From an uncultured Paracoccaceae bacterium (GTDB taxonomy: Bacteria; Pseudomonadota; Alphaproteobacteria; Rhodobacterales; Rhodobacteraceae): 64,000 nucleotides of DNA. The first letter of the stretch is position 1. Each line of letters begins with the position of its first letter. Below, piece by piece: positions 57,644 through 64,000 of this stretch. Where the stretch lies: the NCBI GenBank assembly GCA_947489445.1, contig CANLDN010000013.1, positions 46,722 through 110,721 on the forward strand, read 5' to 3'. The translations under genes and the position numbers were made by a program. Below the pieces are notes generated by a model, which saw only the letters and a list, made by a program, of their open reading frames with translations, did not search any database and was not told where the DNA came from.

Positions 57644-58174
57644 TTACTGTTTAGAAACCTGCGTGAATTCCAATTCGACCGGGGTCGCCCGGCCAAAGAT
57701 CGAGACCGTGACCTTGAGGCGCTGGTTCTCGTCATCGACTTCTTCGACCATGCCGTCGAAATCTTCGAACGGGCCGTCGTTGACTTTGACCTTCTCACCA
57801 ATTTCGAAGTGAATAAGCGTGCGCGGGGCGTCTTCACCTTCTTGCACACGACCCAGAATGGCCTGCACTTCTGCGTCACGCATCGGCATCGGGCGGCCTT
57901 GTGGACCAAGGAAACCGGTGACGCGGTTGATCGAGTTAATCAGGTGATAGCCCTCATCGGACATTTCCATATGCACCAGAACATAGCCGGGCATAAAGCG
58001 GCGTTCGGCTGTCACCTTCTTATTGCGACGGATTTCGATGACTTCTTCCGTTGGCACCAGCACTTCGTCGATCTGGTCGGCCAAGCCCTGCTCTTCCGCT
58101 TTGGTGCGGATCGCCTCTGCGATCTTCTTCTCGAAGTTCGAGAGAACGCTTACCGAATACCAACGTTTGGCCAT
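57644..58174 (-). CDS. nusG: transcription termination/antitermination factor NusG
   Basis: 176 residues. The NGN domain starts KRWYSVSVLSNFEKKIAEAI and contains ERRFMPGYVLVHMEM; the C-terminal KOW domain is KVKVNDGPFEDFDGMVEEVD. It couples RNA polymerase to the ribosome and Rho. Unlike the usual arrangement, secE is about 2 kb away upstream. Confidence 0.97.
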   Translation of the reverse strand: MAKRWYSVSVLSNFEKKIAEAIRTKAEEQGLADQIDEVLVPTEEVIEIRRNKKVTAERRFMPGYVLVHMEMSDEGYHLINSINRVTGFLGPQGRPMPMRDAEVQAILGRVQEGEDAPRTLIHFEIGEKVKVNDGPFEDFDGMVEEVDDENQRLKVTVSIFGRATPVELEFTQVSKQ

Positions 58175-58358
58175 CTGTCAGTGCACCTTGTCGTCGCGGA
58201 GCCAAGCAGCCCCTATTTTCATTTCATGGCAATATCGCCAGTCCCGAAAATAAAAGCGGCGTGCAACTCGATTCGCAGCACGCCATTTTCGGAAGTTTCT
58301 GGCTGATACCGCCCGGCCCCGGTATTTTCAAGAGGGGCCGGAGAAATTCTGTCAAACG

Positions 58359-59504
58359 CTACTGACCTGGCGCTCCGGCCGTATTCGGCCTGAATCGCCA
58401 AATGTAATAGGGCGCTTGCGCGGCATGGTGGCCCGCATCTTGCAATGCCAGATGCGGGATCGCGCTATCCGCCAGATAAAGCCAGCCGTCCGGGCCAAAA
58501 CTCAGCCCATCCGCCCAACGAACGCGGTCATCCTTGATCAGCGTTGAAAGCGCGCCATCCGGGGCCATTATATGGATCGCCTGATGTTCGACATCTGTGA
58601 TCAGAACGTTGTTTTCATCATCAATTGAAAACCCATCATTCAGCGGCTTTTGCCCCACAGCCTCTATCCGGTCTTCAATGCTTGCTTCGGTGCTGTCGAA
58701 ATCCTGCAATACCGCCGTGGGCACGCGGTACAATGTGTCGTGATTCATGGCCCCATAGTACAACCAATCGCCCTGACGGCTAAGCGCGATACCGTCGATA
58801 CCAGTCTTCATCTCAATCAGACCACCAAAGAACGACATATCCTTGATTTGGTTTTGGATCAGGATGTTCTGAGGATATACACTGTTATGTCTATTCAAGA
58901 CGCGGCGGGCCGTATCTTCTTGTGTATCATACACAACGATCGCCGGACGTTTCGCCCAAAATCCGACATCCGCGATATAGACCCAACGACCATCAAAACT
59001 GACCTGAAGATCCTGTAGGAAGGATCCGATTGGCGCCATATCACGATCAAAATCATAAGTCTGCGTGACGCGGTTTTCGTTCAGGTCCACAGCGATCAGT
59101 CGTGGCTGCCCGGTCCCGTGATGGGCAGGATCAATGATCCAGAGCTTGTTTTGCGCATCAATGGCAAGGCCAAGTGGTGATTGTAGCAACGGTGCCAACT
59201 TATCGGATAAATAAGGAACGGGTGCACCATCAACCCATTCATGGAGAAAGGGCGCCACCGGGTTAGATTCTGGATGGATCGTAAAGAAAATGCGACCATT
59301 ATCAGAAACTGCGGCATTTCTGATCGGGCGCTCAGATGTGACCGCGACCTCCAGTGTGCCTTGTGGAAATATCGGTTCAGTGGTCAAATCAATGTAAGGC
59401 GTCCCGCGCCCGAACAGCAGATAGACAGCCACGACGACCACAGCAATCAGGCCAATTAGCACAAAGAAAAGACGTTTGATCCAACTCAGCACAGCATTCC
59501 CCAT
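58359..59504 (-). CDS. membrane-anchored six-bladed propeller of the YELLOW/royal-jelly family
   Basis: 381 residues. One N-terminal membrane anchor (LFFVLIGLIAVVVVAVYLLFG) and a periplasmic beta-propeller. The repeated patterns SPLGLAIDAQNKLWIIDPA, LQVSFDGRWVYIADVGF and KTGIDGIALSRQGDWLYYGAM point to the major royal jelly/YELLOW-related family rather than classical SMP-30. The ligand is unknown. It is divergent from a TetR gene with a short shared operator-like palindrome, so TetR-controlled. Confidence 0.8.
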   Translation of the reverse strand: MGNAVLSWIKRLFFVLIGLIAVVVVAVYLLFGRGTPYIDLTTEPIFPQGTLEVAVTSERPIRNAAVSDNGRIFFTIHPESNPVAPFLHEWVDGAPVPYLSDKLAPLLQSPLGLAIDAQNKLWIIDPAHHGTGQPRLIAVDLNENRVTQTYDFDRDMAPIGSFLQDLQVSFDGRWVYIADVGFWAKRPAIVVYDTQEDTARRVLNRHNSVYPQNILIQNQIKDMSFFGGLIEMKTGIDGIALSRQGDWLYYGAMNHDTLYRVPTAVLQDFDSTEASIEDRIEAVGQKPLNDGFSIDDENNVLITDVEHQAIHIMAPDGALSTLIKDDRVRWADGLSFGPDGWLYLADSAIPHLALQDAGHHAAQAPYYIWRFRPNTAGAPGQ

Positions 59505-59521
59505 TATGGTTGATCCTTACG

Positions 59522-59553
59522 AAATGAACGAATATTATATAATTAGTTCATTT
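59522..59553. promoter_or_regulatory. TetR operator candidate
   Basis: AAATGAAC (59522-59529) and GTTCATTT (59546-59553) are perfect 8-base inverted arms around a 16-base A/T-rich centre that contains its own palindrome, ATTATATAAT. It lies in the 61-base gap between the divergent propeller and TetR genes and probably overlaps both promoters. Confidence 0.6.
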
Positions 59554-59565
59554 TCAAGGTAGCCA

Positions 59566-60147
59566 ATGTCAGATTCATCCTTTTCTCCCATCAAGCAGGC
59601 GCGCCGGTCCAAGATCATTGATGCCGCTGAGCATCTTTTTGTGACTGACGGATATCGGGCGGTGACAATGGAAGGAGTCGCCCGTTCCGTTGGTATGTCA
59701 AAGGTCACCGTCTACGCATATTTCCGGGACAAGGACGCGCTGTTTGATGCGGTTACCAGCGCAATTGCCAGTGATATGCAACACGCCTTTGATACGGCAC
59801 TTGCTGGAGACGGAACCATTGGCGACCGCATCATCGCATCCCTGATTGCGAAACATGCCGTGGTTCACCATCGCGTTCGCAAATCGCGGTTCGCATCGGA
59901 ACTATTCGCGGTCAAGAACCGCGCCAATGCCGCACGATTTCAAAAACTGGATCTGGGGTTTGTGGCGCAAATCGCCGACGCTTTGTCATCAAATGGCTTC
60001 GCGGCGCGCGACGCGCAAATCCTGGCTGATGTTCTATTTGCGTCCAGTCAGGGTATCGCTAATGCGGCCGATAGCCCGGCACAAATGGCTGCGCAAATCG
60101 GCATGTTGAGCAGCCTGATTTCAGATTGTGATTACCCGCCAAAATAA
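59566..60147 (+). CDS. TetR-family transcriptional regulator
   Basis: 193 residues. The helix-turn-helix region is SKIIDAAEHLFVTDGYRAVTMEGVARSVGMSKVTVYAYFRDKDALFDAV (14-62), a textbook TetR N-terminus, and the C-terminal domain is a variable ligand pocket. It is divergent from the propeller gene. Its last 16 bases overlap the end of secE on the opposite strand. Confidence 0.92.
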   Translation: MSDSSFSPIKQARRSKIIDAAEHLFVTDGYRAVTMEGVARSVGMSKVTVYAYFRDKDALFDAVTSAIASDMQHAFDTALAGDGTIGDRIIASLIAKHAVVHHRVRKSRFASELFAVKNRANAARFQKLDLGFVAQIADALSSNGFAARDAQILADVLFASSQGIANAADSPAQMAAQIGMLSSLISDCDYPPK

Positions 60148-60332
60148 CTCAGCACGCCTGTCAGACCCGTACGGATCAAAAGATCAACAATCGAAAAGAA
60201 AATGGCCGTAAGCGCCGCCATGATGAAAACCATGATCGTCGTCAAAACAACCTCGCGTCGTGTCGGCCAAACGACCTTGGACACTTCGGCGCGAACTTCC
60301 TGGATGAACTTGACTGGGTTGGCGAAAGCCAT
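60132..60332 (-). CDS. secE: preprotein translocase subunit SecE
   Basis: 66 residues, the short one-helix form. FIQEVRAEVSKVVWPTRREVVLTTIMVF is the conserved amphipathic helix and cytoplasmic hinge, followed by one membrane segment. It clamps SecY. Its 3' end converges with and overlaps a TetR gene, so it is cut off from nusG. Confidence 0.95.
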   Translation of the reverse strand: MAFANPVKFIQEVRAEVSKVVWPTRREVVLTTIMVFIMAALTAIFFSIVDLLIRTGLTGVLSYFGG

Positions 60333-60413
60333 GGGGCACGGTCCTTTGTGGAAACATACGGCGACCTATAGCGTCTGCCGGACAATTTCAAGCCTGTCCG
60401 TGGTCTGTTTGGG

Positions 60414-61310
60414 TCAATCTGGTTCTGGTCGCAAGAACGTGACACCGGCCATGGCTGCAATTGCCGCGATCTGATCATCATAGACTTGCTTGCTTGCACT
60501 GTGTTCGTCCTGTGTGAAACCATCAAAGGGCGGATATCCCTCTTCGATTGGCAGGATCTTACGCGCCGCAAAGCCCATTTCTTTACCGTCCCCCTGTGCA
60601 TGGCGGTGCAGCACCTCTGCAACAGCTGGCGATGATAGCCCGACATGAATGCGCCGCGGCAGCGGGGTCACCAAGTGACCATGGTCTGCGCCGACAAGCC
60701 CCGCGCAAATATCGTTGAAAAGCGGTGTATAGTCCTCGTAACGCCAGACCGTGAGCTCACCGATGCCGGGCGCGTGCCGTAACCTCCGCATCAGATCCAG
60801 CCAATCGATACCGTCGGTCGGATTGATGTCCTTGTAACGCGCCATCGGCATCACCCGACCACCCATCAACATCTGACAATAAGCCGAATTGATGAAGGCT
60901 GTCGGCCTGCGCAGGCACACGAAAACGTCAACATCGCGCCCCATAACCTTTGCCAGCGCGCCAACCCGACCAGCCGCATCGGGGTAGCGCGATTTTACCG
61001 GCAGTCGGCGCGGACTGTTCAAGACGCCGACATAGTTTTCTTCGCTCAGCACAAGGCGGCTGGCACCTTTGCGCATCAACCGAAGCTGATCTTGCGGAGA
61101 TCGCTTCACCTTTGCCGGGTCTTTATCCGTATTCAGGCCAAATAATCGGGGAATGGCCCGACCGGGTAAACGAAAATAATCGGGGCCATAGTAGCGCACG
61201 CCCACATCTGCCAGCGCGTCAGACGCTTTGAGCAAGGATCGCTGCAAATGTGATGTTGCCGTCTTATGCGCCCCGATATGGAACGCTACGGTAAAATCTG
61301 TTGATGGCAT
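60414..61310 (-). CDS. sulfotransferase-like protein
   Basis: 298 residues. The N-terminal HIGAHKTATSHLQRSL matches the 5'-phosphosulfate-binding loop (HxGxxKTGTTxLQ) of PAPS-dependent sulfotransferases. A later RRPTAFINSAYCQML fits the 3'-phosphate-binding stretch (R...S). The acceptor is unknown; surface polysaccharide or lipid is a reasonable guess. It lies between tRNA-Trp and secE on the same strand. Confidence 0.72.
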   Translation of the reverse strand: MPSTDFTVAFHIGAHKTATSHLQRSLLKASDALADVGVRYYGPDYFRLPGRAIPRLFGLNTDKDPAKVKRSPQDQLRLMRKGASRLVLSEENYVGVLNSPRRLPVKSRYPDAAGRVGALAKVMGRDVDVFVCLRRPTAFINSAYCQMLMGGRVMPMARYKDINPTDGIDWLDLMRRLRHAPGIGELTVWRYEDYTPLFNDICAGLVGADHGHLVTPLPRRIHVGLSSPAVAEVLHRHAQGDGKEMGFAARKILPIEEGYPPFDGFTQDEHSASKQVYDDQIAAIAAMAGVTFLRPEPD

Positions 61311-61348
61311 GAATGTCTTGCGATCCTCCGACGGGCGGTGATCCGGTC

Positions 61349-61424
61349 TGGCAGGGGCATGGAGACTCGAACTCCAGACCTACGGTTTTGGAGACCGTCG
61401 CTCTACCAACTGAGCTATACCCCT
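61349..61424 (-). tRNA. tRNA-Trp (CCA anticodon)
   Basis: 76 bases with an encoded 3' CCA. The acceptor pairs AGGGGTA with TGCCCCT, the D arm reads GCTCAGTTGGTAGAGC, the anticodon stem-loop is ACGGT-CTCCAAA-ACCGT (anticodon CCA), and the T arm is TGGAG-TTCGAGT-CTCCA. The discriminator is G. The tuf-tRNA-Trp-secE order is conserved in many proteobacteria. Confidence 0.97.
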
Positions 61425-61552
61425 ATGACCGGGTGTCGGGTTAGTCCGAAACGCGGGCCGGATCAAGGGGGCAAGCCGCTCTGGACTTGTCTTTGCACCA
61501 AGAAATGTCGAAACACGAACGGCAATCGCCCAAATAAAGGCCTCGACCTTCC

Positions 61553-62242
61553 ATGTCCTTGCGTAAACGGATCGAAAAGTCAGAAAGACTGGCCCAGTTT
61601 ATGGCGGCATTGGCCGGGCGCTACCTCTCATTTTGCAACCGGCGCATCGCATGGGATGTGACAGGGCTGGACGATTTGAAAGCAGCGCTTGCCGATGGTC
61701 CGGTGCTGTTGACGATGTGGCACAGTCGGTCAGTCATGGGTGCGTTGCACTGGCCTGTGGCTGACGCGCCTCTTTCCAGCCTTTATGCCAGTTCACCCGT
61801 TGGGCGGGTGTCGGGCGCCTTGCAGCGCCGTGTCGGGCTACAACCGATGGAAATGTCGCGGAAACGCTCAAACCGGGCTGCATCGCGGACGGTGTTGAAA
61901 CGGGTCAAAGACGGCGTGAGCATCGGCATGACCGGCGACGGGCCGTTGGGCCCTGCCAGACAGGTCAAAGATGCACCATTGGACTGGGCACGGGCAACCG
62001 GCGTCCCTGTCTTTTGCTATGCCTTCTCGGTCAGCAATGGGCGTCGTTTGAAATCCTGGGATCATATGTTGGTGCCCTACCCTTTCGGGCAGGGGGCTTA
62101 TGTATTCAGACGATTTGACCACGACATCCCCCGCAAAATGACGCCGGAGACATTGGAACATCTCCGCGAACAGATGCGCGCGTTCATGGATGCAACAACT
62201 GCCGAGGCTGATCAGATGGTCGGCGTGCCCAACGGGCCCTGA
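61553..62242 (+). CDS. DUF374-type lysophospholipid acyltransferase-like protein
   Basis: 229 residues. PVLLTMWHSRSVMGALHW and the later SIGMTGDGPLGPARQVKDA are the signature of the DUF374 branch of the LPLAT superfamily, with the HxR(S) and DGP.GPA motifs. Probably transfers an acyl chain to a lipid at the inner membrane. It points away from the ribosomal genes. Confidence 0.82.
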   Translation: MSLRKRIEKSERLAQFMAALAGRYLSFCNRRIAWDVTGLDDLKAALADGPVLLTMWHSRSVMGALHWPVADAPLSSLYASSPVGRVSGALQRRVGLQPMEMSRKRSNRAASRTVLKRVKDGVSIGMTGDGPLGPARQVKDAPLDWARATGVPVFCYAFSVSNGRRLKSWDHMLVPYPFGQGAYVFRRFDHDIPRKMTPETLEHLREQMRAFMDATTAEADQMVGVPNGP

Positions 62243-62254
62243 AAGCGAATGCCG

Positions 62255-62893
62255 TTACAAAGCAAGCAAGGCCTCTAGATCACTACCCACAATCGCGACC
62301 TCATTCGCAACGATTTTGTCGATATCCCAGTTCCACCACGCGATTTCATTGAGCGTCTTGATCGTTTCAGGATCGAACCGCATACGGATCACCCGGCCCG
62401 GATTGCCGCCGACAATCGCATAGTCGGGAATGGTCCCGGATATCACGGCCCCCGCGCCAATAATCACACCGTTTCCAATCGTTGAGCCCGGCAGGATCCT
62501 GCCCCCCTGCCCGATCCAAACATCATGGCCAATGGTCGTGTCCGGGCCGGGTTCAGGCATGGACGGGCCAGCGGGACCAGCGCCCGTGAAGATCATGAAT
62601 GGAAAGCTGGAGAACCCATCATAGCGGTGGTTGGCGGACGCAGTAATGAATTGAACACCATCCGCAATCTGGCAAAACCGACCGATGCGCAGTGTTTCAG
62701 GCGAGAAATCAAACAGATAGGGCGCCAACCGACCCGCCCAATCATCGGGCGGCTCAAAAGCACTCGCATAGGTATAGGCGCCGATATCCATGCGCGGATG
62801 GCTGATCGCCGCAGAAAGAAAAACTGTGCCGTTATGGGGCGAGCCGTCAGGCAGCATAACCGGGTGTCGGGTATCTGATGAAGGAAATTGCAT
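62255..62893 (-). CDS. CatB/Vat-type hexapeptide acetyltransferase
   Basis: 212 residues of left-handed beta-helix type. RIGRFCQIADGVQFI, the NHRYDGFSSFPF segment with the catalytic His, and TIGHDVWIGQGGRILPGSTIGNGVIIGAGAVISG are characteristic of the xenobiotic acetyltransferase family (chloramphenicol or streptogramin acetyltransferase relatives). The substrate here is unknown; resistance should not be assumed. It is convergent with the DUF374 gene. Confidence 0.82.
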   Translation of the reverse strand: MQFPSSDTRHPVMLPDGSPHNGTVFLSAAISHPRMDIGAYTYASAFEPPDDWAGRLAPYLFDFSPETLRIGRFCQIADGVQFITASANHRYDGFSSFPFMIFTGAGPAGPSMPEPGPDTTIGHDVWIGQGGRILPGSTIGNGVIIGAGAVISGTIPDYAIVGGNPGRVIRMRFDPETIKTLNEIAWWNWDIDKIVANEVAIVGSDLEALLAL

Positions 62894-63197
62894 GGGGCAT
62901 CCTTGTGCTGAAATATGTCAGGTTCAGAACGTTGAATGATCCATGTCGGCCTCCGTTGGTGTTGGGTGAGGGTATACTGCAAGGTTTGGAGAAGGGAAAT
63001 GAGTGCGGCGCGTGATGATGGGTATATCGTCGGTATTGGGACCTGTCTCGATGGGGTTGGGACAACAGCGGTTCATCCAGACCCTCATCGCGTCTTTTGG
63101 TACAACTCGAAAAGAGCATGTAGTGCGCACCCCTGTTGGATGGCGGGCCGGATAGTGGGAGTCCTGAGAGGTCTAAAGGGATGACTTGGTTTCCGAT
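62894..63197. other. intergenic region between acetyltransferase and Mrr-like gene
   Basis: 304 bases. An 82-codon plus-strand frame and shorter minus-strand frames are present, but none shows a recognisable product. I call no gene. Confidence 0.45.
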
Positions 63198-63770
63198 CTA
63201 AGCCCACTCATTTAACCAGTCTGCAAGACCGTGAGTTCCTTCTCTTGCGATTGTAGATACGCTCAGATTTTTGCCGACTTCGCGAATTAGCTGGCCCACA
63301 AAGCGCGGTAAGTCTGATGGGTAATGGCGTTCATCCATCTTTTCATTGCTGCGTGTGAAGTAAGTTGCTCGGCCATCAACGAACATTATGAGAGCAATTC
63401 CGTTCTTTGTTGCATACTCTATGGCACCCCTTTGGAAACCCGCTGTTGAAAATACCATGGCCTTTTGGCCACTTACCTCCCTGAGCCTTTCGCTGACGCC
63501 AAGGATTACCTCTCGTTCTATTGGGCGGCGGTGTCGTTTGCATGCGACTAAGATGCGTATCACAGCACCACCAAAAACTTCAAAACTCGCCAGTCCGTCC
63601 AAAGTATACTTACCGCTTTGACCTTTTTCGAGAGTTTGGTTTTTCACTTCTAGGCCAGTGATGGTTGCTCCCTCCTGTCGAAGCCACTGAATGACTTGCC
63701 GTTCGTAGTCGATTGGAGTGACGTTCAATGGAGTCTGCGGATTCCATCGCTCGGGTGCATTTGGACTCAT
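63198..63770 (-). CDS. Mrr-like restriction-endonuclease-fold protein
   Basis: 190 residues. The middle part keeps the restriction-endonuclease core: YTLDGLASFEVFGGAVIRILVACK gives the D...(x)xK, followed by EREVILGVSERLREVSGQKAMVFSTAGFQRGAIEYATKNGIALI, the typical Mrr strand-helix pattern. No methyltransferase or helicase partner is adjacent. It could be a lone defence nuclease, a methyl-dependent nuclease or a repair enzyme. Confidence 0.7.
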   Translation of the reverse strand: MSPNAPERWNPQTPLNVTPIDYERQVIQWLRQEGATITGLEVKNQTLEKGQSGKYTLDGLASFEVFGGAVIRILVACKRHRRPIEREVILGVSERLREVSGQKAMVFSTAGFQRGAIEYATKNGIALIMFVDGRATYFTRSNEKMDERHYPSDLPRFVGQLIREVGKNLSVSTIAREGTHGLADWLNEWA

Positions 63771-63870
63771 AAGGGCGCTCTCCGTGATCTTCTACTAAAA
63801 TGAGGCTGCATGGGAATATAGCCTTGTTCAACTAGATCATCACCTAGGAAAACAGATGTCGCACAAAGCA

Positions 63871-63900
63871 AAAAGGCCGCCCCTTTTGGAGCGACCTTTT
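63871..63900 (-). terminator. rho-independent terminator after tuf
   Basis: On the minus strand AAAAGGTCGCTCC-aaaa-GGGGCGGCCTTTTT forms a stem of about 13 base pairs (two G-T) ending in a T-run, roughly 40 bases past the tuf stop. A second stem, GTGGGGT-gga-ACCCCAC (63918-63934), lies closer to the stop. Confidence 0.9.
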
Positions 63901-63942
63901 GTTTGTCTTGGTGTCAGGTGGGGTGGAACCCCACTCTACGGG

Positions 63943-64000
63943 CTATTCCACGATTTTCGATACAACGCCGGCACCCACAGTCCGGCCACCTTCGCGGATC
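63943..64000 (-). CDS. tuf: elongation factor Tu, extreme C-terminus (runs off the window)
   Basis: Only about 18 codons plus the stop are inside the window. They translate to IREGGRTVGAGVVSKIVE, the universal EF-Tu C-terminus. The gene continues to the right. Confidence 0.95.
   Translation of the reverse strand, partial: IREGGRTVGAGVVSKIVE

Noticed and set aside
62936..63184. 82-codon plus-strand frame
   Set aside because: Unusual composition, no plausible ribosome site and no recognisable product.

Overview
The window reads as chromosomal DNA of an alphaproteobacterium, most likely a marine Rhodobacteraceae (Roseobacter-type). The evidence is the general L-amino acid transporter set aapJQMP, an ATP12-type F1 chaperone beside RluC and CrcB, an MttB-family methyltransferase that does not use pyrrolysine, the yidC-MOSC-engB-argB cluster, and many overlapping start/stop codons. 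The species cannot be named from the sequence alone.

Layout. 1-622 is the N-terminal part of a minus-strand GAPDH. 1100-11083 is a plus-strand gene cluster of a transmembrane Ser/Thr kinase, an FHA protein, a PP2C phosphatase, three P-loop GTPases (one dynamin-sized) and two small proteins, the first of which looks roadblock/LC7-like; I do not recognise this as a named system. 11123-15244 is a very large secreted nuclease with N-terminal RTX repeats and three lamin-tail-like repeats. 15750-21714 is a complete urea ABC transporter (urtABCDE) without urease genes. 21743-26401 holds a TetR regulator with a divergent membrane protein, an MttB-family methyltransferase/dehydrogenase pair, and a divergent LysR. 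26475-32291 is a housekeeping run (yidC, MOSC protein, engB, argB, a small secreted protein, an Fe-S protein, sixA). 32325-37725 is aapPMQJ on the minus strand, in which both permeases carry unusually large periplasmic insertions. 37943-42063 is ATP12, a HAD phosphatase, rluC, crcB and rarA.

42297-64000 is the transcription/translation super-cluster, mostly on the minus strand: tuf (end only), tRNA-Trp, secE, nusG, rplK, rplA, rplJ, rplL, rpoB, rpoC. This usually tight block is interrupted at nearly every junction. An acetyltransferase, a DUF374-type acyltransferase and an Mrr-like nuclease lie between tuf and tRNA-Trp. A sulfotransferase-like gene lies between tRNA-Trp and secE, and a TetR regulator with a YELLOW/royal-jelly-type protein between secE and nusG. 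An opposing PAS-GGDEF-EAL gene lies between rplA and rplJ, and a guanidino-modifying-fold (deiminase-like) protein between rplL and rpoB. A 95-codon reading frame is wedged between rpoB and rpoC with a 4-base overlap at each end.

The strongest candidates for undescribed biology are the kinase/FHA/phosphatase/GTPase cluster, the paired permease insertions (the one in AapQ resembles a lobe of the transporter's own binding protein AapJ), and the 95-codon frame between rpoB and rpoC. All homology statements come from reading motifs by eye; no search or structure prediction was run.
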